Source of the DNA: JBDTNQ01 sp039933635
Lineage (GTDB): Bacteria > Acidobacteriota > Vicinamibacteria > Vicinamibacterales > SCN-69-37
NCBI GenBank assembly: GCA_039933635.1
Contig: JBDTNQ010000055.1
Span: 1-27,567 of the forward strand
DNA: 27,567 nucleotides
Reading direction: 5' to 3'
The stretch's first letter is position 1. Every line of letters starts with the position of its first letter. Of the stretch, positions 6,392 through 13,238 are shown piece by piece. The notes below the pieces were generated by a model, which saw only the letters and a program-made list of their open reading frames with translations, had not been told where the DNA came from and searched no databases. Made by a program: the position numbers and the translations under genes.

Positions 6392-7558
6392 TCACACCTT
6401 CAGCGTCAGCCGTTGCGCTTGCGCCTGGGCCTTGAGCACGAGCTCCATCGCCAGATAGCAGTGCGCCTGCGGCATCGCCGTCTCCGTTCGATTCAGCACA
6501 TCGTCGACCAGCCGCTCGCCGTATGGCAGGGCAACGTTGGTGGCGTCCACGTAACGGGTTTCTTTCTTGTCGACGAGGAACACGTGGCTCTCGCCGGTCC
6601 GGCCCGCAATGTCGACGTTCTTGCGGACTTCGATGTAGCCATCGGTACCGAGAATCGTGAGGCGCGTGTCGCCCCAGGTCGAGAGTCGATCCGGCGTGAA
6701 CCAGTCGCAGCGGATGTAGCCCGAGCCGCGATCGCCGCGGACCATCATGTCGCCGAAGTCCTCGAAGTTCGGGTACTGCTGGGCGTAGTGCACGTTGCCG
6801 ATCTGCGAGGACACGACGTCCGCCGTGCTGGAGCCGGTGAAATAGAGAAATTGATCCGCCTGATGCGAGGCGATGTCCACGAGGATGCCGCCGTACTGCG
6901 CCTTCTCGAAAAACCACGCGGGCCGCGTGGGCGCATTCATGCGATGGGGCCCGAGCCCGACGGTCTGGACGACCTGGCCGATCGCGCCGGCCTTCACGAG
7001 CTCACCCGCGCGCACGGTGCCCCGGTTCTCGAAACGCTCGCTGTAGCTAATCGAGTAGATCCGCTTCGTTTGACCTTGCACACGCTTCACCTCCGCCAGC
7101 TGCGCCAGCGTCGTGATGCCGGGCTTGTCGGTCATGTAGTCCTTGCCGTGCTGCATGACACGAATGCCGAGTGGCGCGCGCTGTGCCGGAATGATCGAGC
7201 TCAGCACGAGCTGGACGGTCGGGTCCTGGAGGATTTCGTCCTCGCTCCTCGCAAGCTTGGCCTGCGGGAACCGGGTCTGGAAGTCCTTCAGCAGATCCGG
7301 TTCCTTCGCGTAGACGGACACGAGCTCACCGCCTCCGCGGAGTACCGCGCCCACCTGGCTGTTGATGTGGTTGTGATTGATGCCGATGACGGCGAACCGG
7401 AGCCTCGGCTTGGGGGTCTGCGCCATGCTGTTCAATCCTGGAGACGACTCGACGCGGAGCGATCGCCCGGAGGCGGCCAGAGGGAACGCAGACCCCGCGG
7501 CCGCGGTGCCGGCGAGGTCTTTCATGAACGTACGACGGTCCACGGGCTTTCTGGCCAT
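6392..7558 (-). CDS. Tat-exported Gfo/Idh/MocA family oxidoreductase
   Basis: A 388-aa NAD(P)-dependent oxidoreductase. The N-terminus is a Tat signal (DRRTFMKDLAGTAAAGSAF). The Rossmann domain follows (RLRFAVIGINHNHINSQVGA), then MTDKPGITTLAQLAEVKR with the conserved DKP Lys-Pro of the family, then the alpha/beta substrate domain with GGILVDIASHQADQFLYF, in which the DIASHQ His corresponds to the usual catalytic D-x3-H. The nucleotide-binding loop GINHNHI deviates from the common GxGxxG. The ATG at 7558 is chosen because GGAG lies 5 nt upstream; a GTG two codons earlier is possible. Such exported proteins usually act on sugars, cyclitols or glycosides; the substrate is unknown. It is probably the head of an operon with the pseudogene, the cupin and the aldo/keto reductase. 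Confidence 0.88.
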   Translation of the reverse strand: MARKPVDRRTFMKDLAGTAAAGSAFPLAASGRSLRVESSPGLNSMAQTPKPRLRFAVIGINHNHINSQVGAVLRGGGELVSVYAKEPDLLKDFQTRFPQAKLARSEDEILQDPTVQLVLSSIIPAQRAPLGIRVMQHGKDYMTDKPGITTLAQLAEVKRVQGQTKRIYSISYSERFENRGTVRAGELVKAGAIGQVVQTVGLGPHRMNAPTRPAWFFEKAQYGGILVDIASHQADQFLYFTGSSTADVVSSQIGNVHYAQQYPNFEDFGDMMVRGDRGSGYIRCDWFTPDRLSTWGDTRLTILGTDGYIEVRKNVDIAGRTGESHVFLVDKKETRYVDATNVALPYGERLVDDVLNRTETAMPQAHCYLAMELVLKAQAQAQRLTLKV

Positions 7559-7571
7559 GACCACTCCACTG

Positions 7572-7587
7572 GTGTGTGTGTGTGTGT
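7572..7587. repeat. (GT)8 microsatellite just upstream of the Gfo/Idh/MocA ribosome-binding site
   Basis: Eight uninterrupted GT units lie on the + strand. In the direction of the gene (minus strand) this is an (AC)8 tract ending about 5 nt before the GGAG Shine-Dalgarno at 7567-7564. Slipped-strand changes here would alter the 5' leader rather than the reading frame. Confidence 0.85.
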
Positions 7588-7641
7588 GACACAGCCTAGC
7601 AGAGACGAACGAACCGGTTCCCCGGAGAGCAGTGCCCGACT

Positions 7642-7660
7642 GTCAGACAGGTCGTCTGAC
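7642..7660. promoter_or_regulatory. Perfect inverted repeat in the gap before the Gfo/Idh/MocA gene
   Basis: GTCAGAC (7642-7648) and GTCTGAC (7654-7660) are perfect 7-bp arms around AGGTC. The site lies downstream of the NTF2-like gene's stop (7676) and about 85 bp upstream of the Gfo/Idh/MocA start, both on the minus strand. It could be an operator for a dimeric regulator or a weak terminator hairpin; there is no T-tract. The repeat is seen; the role is inferred. Confidence 0.4.
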
Positions 7661-7675
7661 GTCCCGCGTCCCGCC

Positions 7676-8542
7676 CTATCCCGCTTTGCTCGTCTCGAAC
7701 ACAATCCACCAACGCCCGCCGGATCCGACCTGCCAGACGCGCGCAAAGATTCCGTGCTCGGCGCCGGTTGCAGTGGTGGCGGCGTAGCCGCCGATGACGA
7801 TGGCCATGTCGCCGGCGGCAGAGGACTCGGTGTGGACTGGATGGTAGGTGACCGTGCGCCAGATATCCTGGCGCCATTTCGTCACCGCGTCGCGGCCGAG
7901 GATGGGCGCCAGGCCCGCGCGGTGCACACGCGCGCTCGGCGCGAGCCTCGCGTTCCACGCCGGTGCGCCGACGGCAATCTCAGTTTCGAGGGGAGCGAAC
8001 GCGTCACTGCCGGGGCGTCCGGGCTCATCAGCCGCACGGAAATCCGTTGCACCGATCCACGCGTGCGGCGTCGTGATGCCCTGATCGAGCCACACCTTCC
8101 AGGTGCCGTCGGCCTGGCGCCGCCACACGCTGAAGTAGATGCCGCGACCCATCGCGCCTGTCGAGGAGTTGCGATTCTCGTACGGCCCGGTCAGCCAGCC
8201 CAGGGCGCCATCCCCGGACACCTGCCCGATGTACGGGCTCCAGCTCAACATGCTCGTCAGCGGCAGGGCCGGCGGCGGCTCCGCGGCAATCCGATCCCGA
8301 GCAGGCACCACGCGCGCCGTGCCGCCCGCAATGGATTCCAGCGCAACGGCGTCGGCGGCGAAGAACGTCAGAAACCCGTTGCGGACGCCGATTTCCCTCG
8401 TCGCCGCAGCAAACGCCCGCTCGGCCGCAACCATCGATTCGAGGGACGACACACGGAATTCCTGCGCGGGGCCAGCGCCGAACAAGACCGCGCCCGCCAC
8501 CGTGAGCGCGACAGCCGCCAGAACTGTTTCCATACCGCGCAT
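7676..8542 (-). CDS. Exported protein with two NTF2/SnoaL-like domains
   Basis: A 288-aa protein beginning with a hydrophobic export signal (METVLAAVALTVAGAVLFG) and containing two domains of the NTF2-like/SnoaL (DUF4440-type) fold. The first (about 35-150) begins SLESMVAAERAFAAATREIG and includes FFAADAVALE and YFSVWRRQADGTWKVWLDQG. The second (about 195-288) includes VTKWRQDIWRTVTYHP and ends FARVWQVGSGGRWWIVFE, the usual last two beta strands. Start 8542 is chosen because GGGGA lies 6 nt upstream and the signal then starts at the N-terminus; 8533 or 8572 are alternatives. NTF2-like folds serve as small-molecule enzymes or binding proteins; no catalytic residues can be named, so the function is open. 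Confidence 0.8.
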   Translation of the reverse strand: MRGMETVLAAVALTVAGAVLFGAGPAQEFRVSSLESMVAAERAFAAATREIGVRNGFLTFFAADAVALESIAGGTARVVPARDRIAAEPPPALPLTSMLSWSPYIGQVSGDGALGWLTGPYENRNSSTGAMGRGIYFSVWRRQADGTWKVWLDQGITTPHAWIGATDFRAADEPGRPGSDAFAPLETEIAVGAPAWNARLAPSARVHRAGLAPILGRDAVTKWRQDIWRTVTYHPVHTESSAAGDMAIVIGGYAATTATGAEHGIFARVWQVGSGGRWWIVFETSKAG

Positions 8543-8573
8543 GCCGATCCCCAAGTAATCTTGGCCTGTCATT

Positions 8574-8605
8574 GATGCTGCCGACCTTCCGCGGTCAGCA
8601 GCATC
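8574..8605. promoter_or_regulatory. Long hairpin in the upstream region of the NTF2-like gene
   Basis: GATGCTGC/GCAGCATC (8574-8581, 8598-8605) form an 8-bp stem that continues past one mismatch into GACC/GGTC (8583-8586, 8593-8596) around a 6-nt loop. It ends about 31 nt before the start at 8542 on the minus strand. It may be a leader structure or an operator. The remaining bases of the 8543-8733 gap show no gene. Confidence 0.4.
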
Positions 8606-8733
8606 TCATGGTGTTCGGCAATTGGGCAGGAGGGGGGCCACCCAGTAGCCCAAACGGGGTGATCCGGGTCGAAAGGATGTCGGATGTGCGCAATTGAACT
8701 GCAGTCTGCAGCGCGGACGTGCAGACTGCGCGC

Positions 8734-8940
8734 ATGGATGCCCAGCAGCCCGGCCTGAGTCGCGCCAAGACCGAAACACCGGAGGACCTTCCATCGCCGT
8801 GTCCAAGCTGCGGATCGGCCAGCAACCGCTGGCTGAACGCCAAGGCGGCAGGGGCTCGGACAGTCGAAGTGACCGTCCAATGCCTGGCCTGCAACAATGT
8901 CTGGGCGTCGTTCCAGTCGTTCGACGCACCGGGCTCATGA
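8734..8940 (+). CDS. Small zinc-ribbon protein
   Basis: A 68-aa protein with one predicted zinc ribbon: CPSCGS, a spacer of about 22 residues (with NRWLNAKAAG and a basic/hydrophobic strand), then CLACNNVWASF. Such two-CxxC ribbons with an aromatic after the second knuckle bind zinc. The N-terminal 25 residues look unstructured. The ATG at 8734 lacks a good Shine-Dalgarno; a GTG at 8719 in frame is an alternative. A second zinc ribbon of similar design ends the protein encoded at 9197-9622 on the other strand. The role is unknown; nucleic-acid or protein binding would be typical. Confidence 0.55.
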   Translation: MDAQQPGLSRAKTETPEDLPSPCPSCGSASNRWLNAKAAGARTVEVTVQCLACNNVWASFQSFDAPGS

Positions 8941-9196
8941 AACGGTGCGGTCCTGCGGGCCGTCAGGGCATCTGCGCCCTGTCTCAACAAACAAAGCGTG
9001 ACAGACTCCTCGCACTGCCGATGGCCCCACCGCGACGCCCGCACCGCGCGACTGTGACGACCACCCGTCCGTTGCAGGACATCGTCGCCGATTACCTGAG
9101 CAATTTGGCCGCCGCCGGGCCCAAGAGAGTCCGGGATAGTCAACTGCGCGTTCTGCCGGCGAAGAAGTAGGAGCCCGGGCATGGCCCGCGTCGAGG
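8941..9196. other. Stretch without a convincing gene
   Basis: A 77-codon frame starting in an ATGA overlap with the zinc-ribbon gene (8937-9170) is open. Its product is Arg/Pro-rich with no recognisable domain, apart from a possible helix DIVADYLSNLAAAG, and there is no independent Shine-Dalgarno. I treat it as unproven rather than as a gene. Confidence 0.4.
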
Positions 9197-9622
9197 CTAT
9201 CGCCGTGTCAGGGGTGTGACGTGCTGAATGGGCCCGTCCACGTTCTTGGGCGTGGTCCAGATGTGCCCACACACACTGCAACGGTAGTAGGTCACAAAGG
9301 CCGCCCGTACCTCCGCGAGCCGTCGAGGCGCTTCGGCGTCGCAATTGGGACAAGCCGCGATCCCTCTCGGGCTGCTTGGCGATTCGAGCCGCTGGCGCAG
9401 GTCGTCGAACGCCATCACTGCCGTTTCGAACGGACCAACCCATTTGAAGCGGGCGACGTCGGCCAGCGGATGGTAGACCTGCCAGTAGTGACCGTCGTCG
9501 GATCGGTTGATGTAGCCGACCTGCGGCGGCGGCAGGCCGTTGACTCGCCACAGGTCGATCGCCCATCCCGTCGGGCGATCGGTGATCTCGAATTGCGGCC
9601 ACGGTTCGAACGTCAACGGCAT
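9197..9622 (-). CDS. 141-aa protein with C-terminal zinc ribbon
   Basis: The N-terminal two thirds (about 1-85) form a small tryptophan-rich domain I do not recognise (WPQFEITDRPTGWAIDLWRV, YINRSDDGHYWQVYHPL, KWVGPFETAVMAFDDLRQRL); it looks like a compact alpha/beta module. The C-terminal third is a zinc ribbon, CPNCDAEAP, then about 16 residues, then CSVCGHIWTTPKN, of the same layout as in the 68-aa protein at 8734-8940. The start at 9622 is supported by GAGGT 4 nt upstream. There is no signal peptide, so it is cytoplasmic. The gene stands alone between two poorly filled gaps. Confidence 0.72.
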   Translation of the reverse strand: MPLTFEPWPQFEITDRPTGWAIDLWRVNGLPPPQVGYINRSDDGHYWQVYHPLADVARFKWVGPFETAVMAFDDLRQRLESPSSPRGIAACPNCDAEAPRRLAEVRAAFVTYYRCSVCGHIWTTPKNVDGPIQHVTPLTRR

Positions 9623-9936
9623 GGGACCTCAGACGTGTGCTGCCGCGCCGCCGCGCGTCGTAATAGGGCCATTTGGACTGGGACTGCCCCACACTGCCAG
9701 AGATCGCTGCGATCGGGCTGTGCGATTTCGGACAGGGCCCCTCCGGTTTGCCGTAAGCGGCTGACGCGGCAAGGTCGGACCGCTGGCGCTGCGGGCCAGT
9801 CCAGGCGCCCGAAGACGCCGCACCGGACATATTTCAAAACTTTAATCTTCCCTTAATACCTGCCCAATACCCGCCCCGAGCTCGGACGGTACTGTCGAGT
9901 CCATCGGTTCCCACCGACCCATTAGGAGGCTTTGAT
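9623..9936. other. Intergenic region, 314 bp
   Basis: No supportable gene. The last 100 bp before the helix-hairpin-helix gene are unusually A+T-rich for this genome (around 9828-9860, including TTTAATCTTCCCTTAATACC), which suggests that the promoter of that gene lies there, but no convincing -35/-10 pair can be picked. A Shine-Dalgarno AGGAGG lies at 9925-9930, 6 nt before the ATG at 9937. Confidence 0.5.
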
Positions 9937-10290
9937 ATGTCCCGCTTTTCCCGTTTCGCCCCAATCGCCACCGCGCTGATGCTCGCCGTGGCCACCCTCA
10001 GCGCCCAGACTGCCGCTCCGGCGCCCGCTCCGAAGATGCAGCCCCCCGCTGCAAAGACGACCGCCAAGACGACGGCGAAGACGACCGCCAAGGCTCCGGC
10101 CGCGCCGCTCGTCGACCTGAACACCGCGACCAAGGATCAGCTGACGGCGCTGCCGGGTATCGGTGACGCGCTCGCCGACAAGATCATCGCGGGTCGTCCG
10201 TACAAGATGAAGAGCGAACTCAAGTCCAAAAAAATCATCCCCGCCGCCGCCTACACCAAGATCTCCGCCAAGGTCATCGCGAAGCAGTAG
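9937..10290 (+). CDS. Exported ComEA-like helix-hairpin-helix protein
   Basis: A 117-aa protein with a signal peptide (MSRFSRFAPIATALMLAVAT, then LSAQ), an Ala/Pro/Lys-rich linker containing three KTTA units (KTTAKTTAKTTAK), and a ComEA-type DNA-binding domain. The latter has the diagnostic VDLNTATKDQLTALPGIGD followed by ADKIIAGRPYKMKSEL and a second HhH-like segment ending KVIAKQ. ComEA-like proteins bind double-stranded DNA outside the inner membrane during uptake, but many short homologs have no proven competence role, and no comEC or other competence gene is in the window. The AGGAGG site 6 nt upstream fixes the start. The gene appears to be a single transcription unit closed by the hairpin at 10367-10395. 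Confidence 0.85.
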   Translation: MSRFSRFAPIATALMLAVATLSAQTAAPAPAPKMQPPAAKTTAKTTAKTTAKAPAAPLVDLNTATKDQLTALPGIGDALADKIIAGRPYKMKSELKSKKIIPAAAYTKISAKVIAKQ

Positions 10291-10366
10291 GTTCTGGCCG
10301 TCGGCTGCAGGGGGCTCTGCGGCAACGGCCTTCGGCTCCATAAGGCAGGCCCACCTCAAAAAGAAT

Positions 10367-10395
10367 GGCGCGACCGGGAACGTCCCGGTCGCGCC
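10367..10395. terminator. Strong bidirectional terminator hairpin
   Basis: A perfect 13-bp stem, GGCGCGACCGGGA (10367-10379) with TCCCGGTCGCGCC (10383-10395), closes on a 3-nt loop. It is flanked on the left by CAAAAAGAAT and on the right by GTTTGTCTTC, giving a T-rich tail in both directions. It lies between the convergent helix-hairpin-helix gene and the PQQ dehydrogenase gene. Confidence 0.8.
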
Positions 10396-10443
10396 GTTTG
10401 TCTTCTCTCGTCTGCAGTCCGCGACCGCGGCCCGCTGTTGATC

Positions 10444-12183
10444 TCAGTACATCGCGAACGCGTAGAGCGTGTCGCCGACCGCGACGAGCACGTGCTGCTT
10501 GCCGTCGACCGAGTAGGTCTGGGGCGCGTTCGAGATATTGCCGATGCGCGAGTGCCAGAGCGGCTTGCCGTTGGTCGCATCAAAGGCCGCGAAGTTACCG
10601 CTGCCGTCGCCGGAAAACAGGACCTTGCCCGCCGTCGCCAGCAACCCGCCGCCTCCGCCGCCTGGGAACTTGTGCCGCCAGGCGATGTTGCCGGTCTTGG
10701 GATCGATGGCCGTCAGGTAGTCGCCGAGCGAGCCGAGATTCGCCACGGTCTTGCCGCCAAGGCCCATCGACCCGCGTGGATCCGGGTCGGTCAGGTACAG
10801 CAGGTTGAATCCGTTGTGCTCGTGCACGTAGAAGTACCCCGTGTCCTGCGAGTACGCGGCCGGAGGCCAGTTCGTCACGCCGCCCTCGACGGGCGACACC
10901 AGCGCTCCCGGGATCGTCGCCTCCTTTTCGGGATTCGGATCGACTTCGCCACTCGGACGCCGCTTGAGCTCCCAGTTGGTCGTGGACCCGTACTTCGACG
11001 TGACGACGTGCTCACCGGTCACGCGATCGACCGTGTAGAAATAGCCGTTGCGCGCTGCGGTGGACACAAGCTTCCGCGGCCGGCCGTTGATGGTCGCGTC
11101 AACGAGGATGGGCGTCTGCGCCGAGTCCCAGTCGTGCGTATCATGCACGGACGTCTGGAAGTGCCACATCATCTTGCCGGTGTCGACGTTCAGCCCGATC
11201 AGACTGCACGTGTAGAGGTTGTCCCCCTTACGTCCCACGCCGGTGTAGCCGGGCGTCGGATTGCCGGTGCCGAAGATGTACGCGCGCGTCTCGGGATCGA
11301 ACACCCCGGGAATCCAGACCTGTCCACCGCCGTGCCGCGCGGCCTCGAGGCTGGGCCATGTTTCGAGGCCAGGGTCCCCCGCGTTCATCGGCACGGTGTA
11401 GAAGATCCACTGCCGCTTCCCCGTTTCCGGATCGTAGGACTGCAGGAACCCAGGCGAGTCCATGTCATTGCCCGTCCCGACGAGGACGTGGTTGTCGATG
11501 ACGATGGGCGCCATGGTCGAGAAGTACTGCTGATTGAAGTCTGAAATCTCGACGTGCCACCGCTCCTGCCCGGTGCGGGCGTCGAGCGACACCAGGAAGT
11601 TGTCCGGCGTTTCGAAGAACAGATAGTTGTGCCAGAGTGCCGCGCCGCGGTTGCCGATGTGGGTGCCCCCCTTCGTCTTCCAGAAGTAGTGCCACAGCTC
11701 GCGGCCGTCGCGCGCGTCCAGCGCCCAGACATTGTCCGGGGACGTCACGTAGAGCGTCCCGTCCACCTGGAGAATGGCGCCCTTCACGTTCGCGGCACCG
11801 CCGTTTCCGAACTCGCCCGTACCCTCGCCACCGACGATCGTCTGCGGGGCGCCGATCCCGCGCCCCCCGCCACCACCAGCGGCGGCGCCGGAAGTGATTC
11901 GTCCGATCCAGGCGAGGCTGAGGTTCTTGACGGTCGTCTGATTCACCTGCGTGAGACGGCTGTAGCGCTGGCCCGTCAAATCTCCCGAATAGGTCGGCCA
12001 GGAGTCGGTGAGTGGCTTGTAGAGATCCTTGGGATCGAGTCCGCCCGTGGCGCCCGGCGTGTTCGCGGACGGTCCCGGGACCACTTTCGCTTCGTTGGGA
12101 GACGTCCCCGGCGCGCCCTGCGCCAGCATCAGTGCCGGCACGAGCATCAGTGACATGGTGAGCAACACGTGTTTGATCGTCAT
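10444..12183 (-). CDS. PQQ-dependent dehydrogenase (quinoprotein beta-propeller)
   Basis: A 579-aa periplasmic quinoprotein. A signal peptide (MTIKHVLLTMSLMLVPALML, then AQG) is followed by an eight-bladed-type PQQ propeller. Seen are DSWPTYSGDLTGQRYSRLTQ at the start of blade one, repeated tryptophan-docking segments (NVWALDARDGRELWHYFW, DARTGQERWHVE, DVDTGKMMWHFQ-like), THDWDSAQTPILVD near the active site, GNPTPGYTGVGR, and the C-terminal GGGGLLATAGKVLFSGDGSG. It is related to quinoprotein alcohol and glucose dehydrogenases, but lacks the adjacent Cys pair of methanol/ethanol dehydrogenases and any fused heme c domain. Electrons probably go to the di-heme cytochrome encoded immediately upstream, whose stop overlaps this start (ATGA). 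The substrate, an alcohol or sugar, cannot be told. Confidence 0.9.
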   Translation of the reverse strand: MTIKHVLLTMSLMLVPALMLAQGAPGTSPNEAKVVPGPSANTPGATGGLDPKDLYKPLTDSWPTYSGDLTGQRYSRLTQVNQTTVKNLSLAWIGRITSGAAAGGGGGRGIGAPQTIVGGEGTGEFGNGGAANVKGAILQVDGTLYVTSPDNVWALDARDGRELWHYFWKTKGGTHIGNRGAALWHNYLFFETPDNFLVSLDARTGQERWHVEISDFNQQYFSTMAPIVIDNHVLVGTGNDMDSPGFLQSYDPETGKRQWIFYTVPMNAGDPGLETWPSLEAARHGGGQVWIPGVFDPETRAYIFGTGNPTPGYTGVGRKGDNLYTCSLIGLNVDTGKMMWHFQTSVHDTHDWDSAQTPILVDATINGRPRKLVSTAARNGYFYTVDRVTGEHVVTSKYGSTTNWELKRRPSGEVDPNPEKEATIPGALVSPVEGGVTNWPPAAYSQDTGYFYVHEHNGFNLLYLTDPDPRGSMGLGGKTVANLGSLGDYLTAIDPKTGNIAWRHKFPGGGGGGLLATAGKVLFSGDGSGNFAAFDATNGKPLWHSRIGNISNAPQTYSVDGKQHVLVAVGDTLYAFAMY

Positions 12184-13109
12184 TTCAGGGTCACCAGATA
12201 CGCGGTCACATCGTGAATGTCTTTGTCCGTGTAGGTCGGCAGCAGGTTCCGATGTGCGTCACGCGGATCTTTGATGTCGACCTTCGGCACGTCACCGTCA
12301 CGACGGAAACTCTTCGTCGATCCGTCGGCGAGCGCCACGATGACGATGAAGTCGTCGACGCGAACGAGCCGGCCCTCGACCTTCGGTCCGGATGCCGGCG
12401 TAATCGTGACCGTCACCGGCGTTGGCTGTCCGCCCCGGCCGCCACGTCCCCCAGCGCCGCCCACCCACGTGTTCTGCAGGGTCATGACGTCGGGAATCCG
12501 CGTGCCGATGGTCGCCATGTCGCCCGTCGCCGAGTGGCAGGCGCTGCATTTCGTCGCGAAGTACGCCTTGCCGGCGTTGGCATCACCGACCAGCAGGTTC
12601 AGCACGACGGGCGGTCCCGCCGGTGGCGAGCCCTGACCACGGGCCGTGAACTGGATGCTGTGCACGTATTCCGCAATCGCGACCACGTCGGCCTCGGGCA
12701 GCCCGAGCGCCGGCATCGCCGTTTGTCCCGGTGTCTGCTTACCGTCGCGCACGATCGGATAGATCAACTCGCCGTGCTGATCGTTCAAGGCGACCTGCGA
12801 CCGCAGCAGATTGGGACCGCCGGCGTCGCCGCCGCGTAGATCCGCGCCGTGACAGGCGCGGCAGTTGATCTCGTACAGCGCTTTGCCGCGCGTGATCACC
12901 GCGGCGTCCGCCAGTTGTCGCTGCTGCGCGGGGAACGTGGCGGGGGCGCCGCCACCGGCGCGTCCGCGCCCGCCCTGAGCGGCGGCACCCTGGCCGGCGG
13001 CACCGGCGGGTGCGGGCGGCGCGGGAGGCGCACCTTGCGCCGTGAGGCGCACCGCAATACCGACGAACAACACTCCGGCCGCGACGGCCACCGCAATCCT
13101 GGGTCGCAT
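12180..13109 (-). CDS. Exported di-heme cytochrome c with an inserted beta domain
   Basis: A 309-aa periplasmic or membrane-anchored protein. An N-terminal signal (RIAVAVAAGVLFVGIAV) and a Gly/Ala/Pro-rich linker precede two cytochrome c domains. Heme site one is CRACH (83-87), with likely Met ligand in TAMPALGLPEADV; heme site two is CSACH (188-192). Between the second heme site and the closing helix (TYTDKDIHDVTAYLVTLK) lies an insert of about 50 residues (230-280: VTVTITPASGPKVEGRLVRV, then FIVIVALADGSTKSF) that looks like a small beta barrel. Where the usual axial Met-Pro is expected the protein has LLP. The ATG at 13109 has GAGG 8 nt upstream; a TTG at 13133 is a weaker choice. It is coupled to the PQQ dehydrogenase and probably serves as its electron acceptor. 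Confidence 0.88.
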   Translation of the reverse strand: MRPRIAVAVAAGVLFVGIAVRLTAQGAPPAPPAPAGAAGQGAAAQGGRGRAGGGAPATFPAQQRQLADAAVITRGKALYEINCRACHGADLRGGDAGGPNLLRSQVALNDQHGELIYPIVRDGKQTPGQTAMPALGLPEADVVAIAEYVHSIQFTARGQGSPPAGPPVVLNLLVGDANAGKAYFATKCSACHSATGDMATIGTRIPDVMTLQNTWVGGAGGRGGRGGQPTPVTVTITPASGPKVEGRLVRVDDFIVIVALADGSTKSFRRDGDVPKVDIKDPRDAHRNLLPTYTDKDIHDVTAYLVTLK

Positions 13110-13238
13110 CAAAAACACCTCGGCGAAAGTCAAAAGAACCCCGCCATGATACCGTTTTCACCCGAACCCTGCGACTTGCGGTGACGCGAATCGAGACCTG
13201 CCTGATAGGTCAACGGTCTTCGTTTTCGGTAGAGGCCC

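Noticed and set aside
6413..8575. A 720-codon open frame on the plus strand
   Set aside because: It runs antisense through the Gfo/Idh/MocA and NTF2-like genes, is Arg/His/Ala/Val-rich without any domain, and is a typical by-product of GC-rich third codon positions.
8595..9830. A 411-codon open frame on the minus strand
   Set aside because: It covers both zinc-ribbon genes in other frames, shows no domain and no Shine-Dalgarno; the zinc-ribbon frames explain the region better.
9613..9837. A 74-codon minus-strand frame in the 9623-9936 gap
   Set aside because: No Shine-Dalgarno, no domain, and it overlaps the supported start of the zinc-ribbon gene at 9622.
10053..10091. Tandem 12-base units as a CRISPR or VNTR array
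   Set aside because: They are in-frame KTTA codon repeats inside the helix-hairpin-helix protein; there are no spacers.
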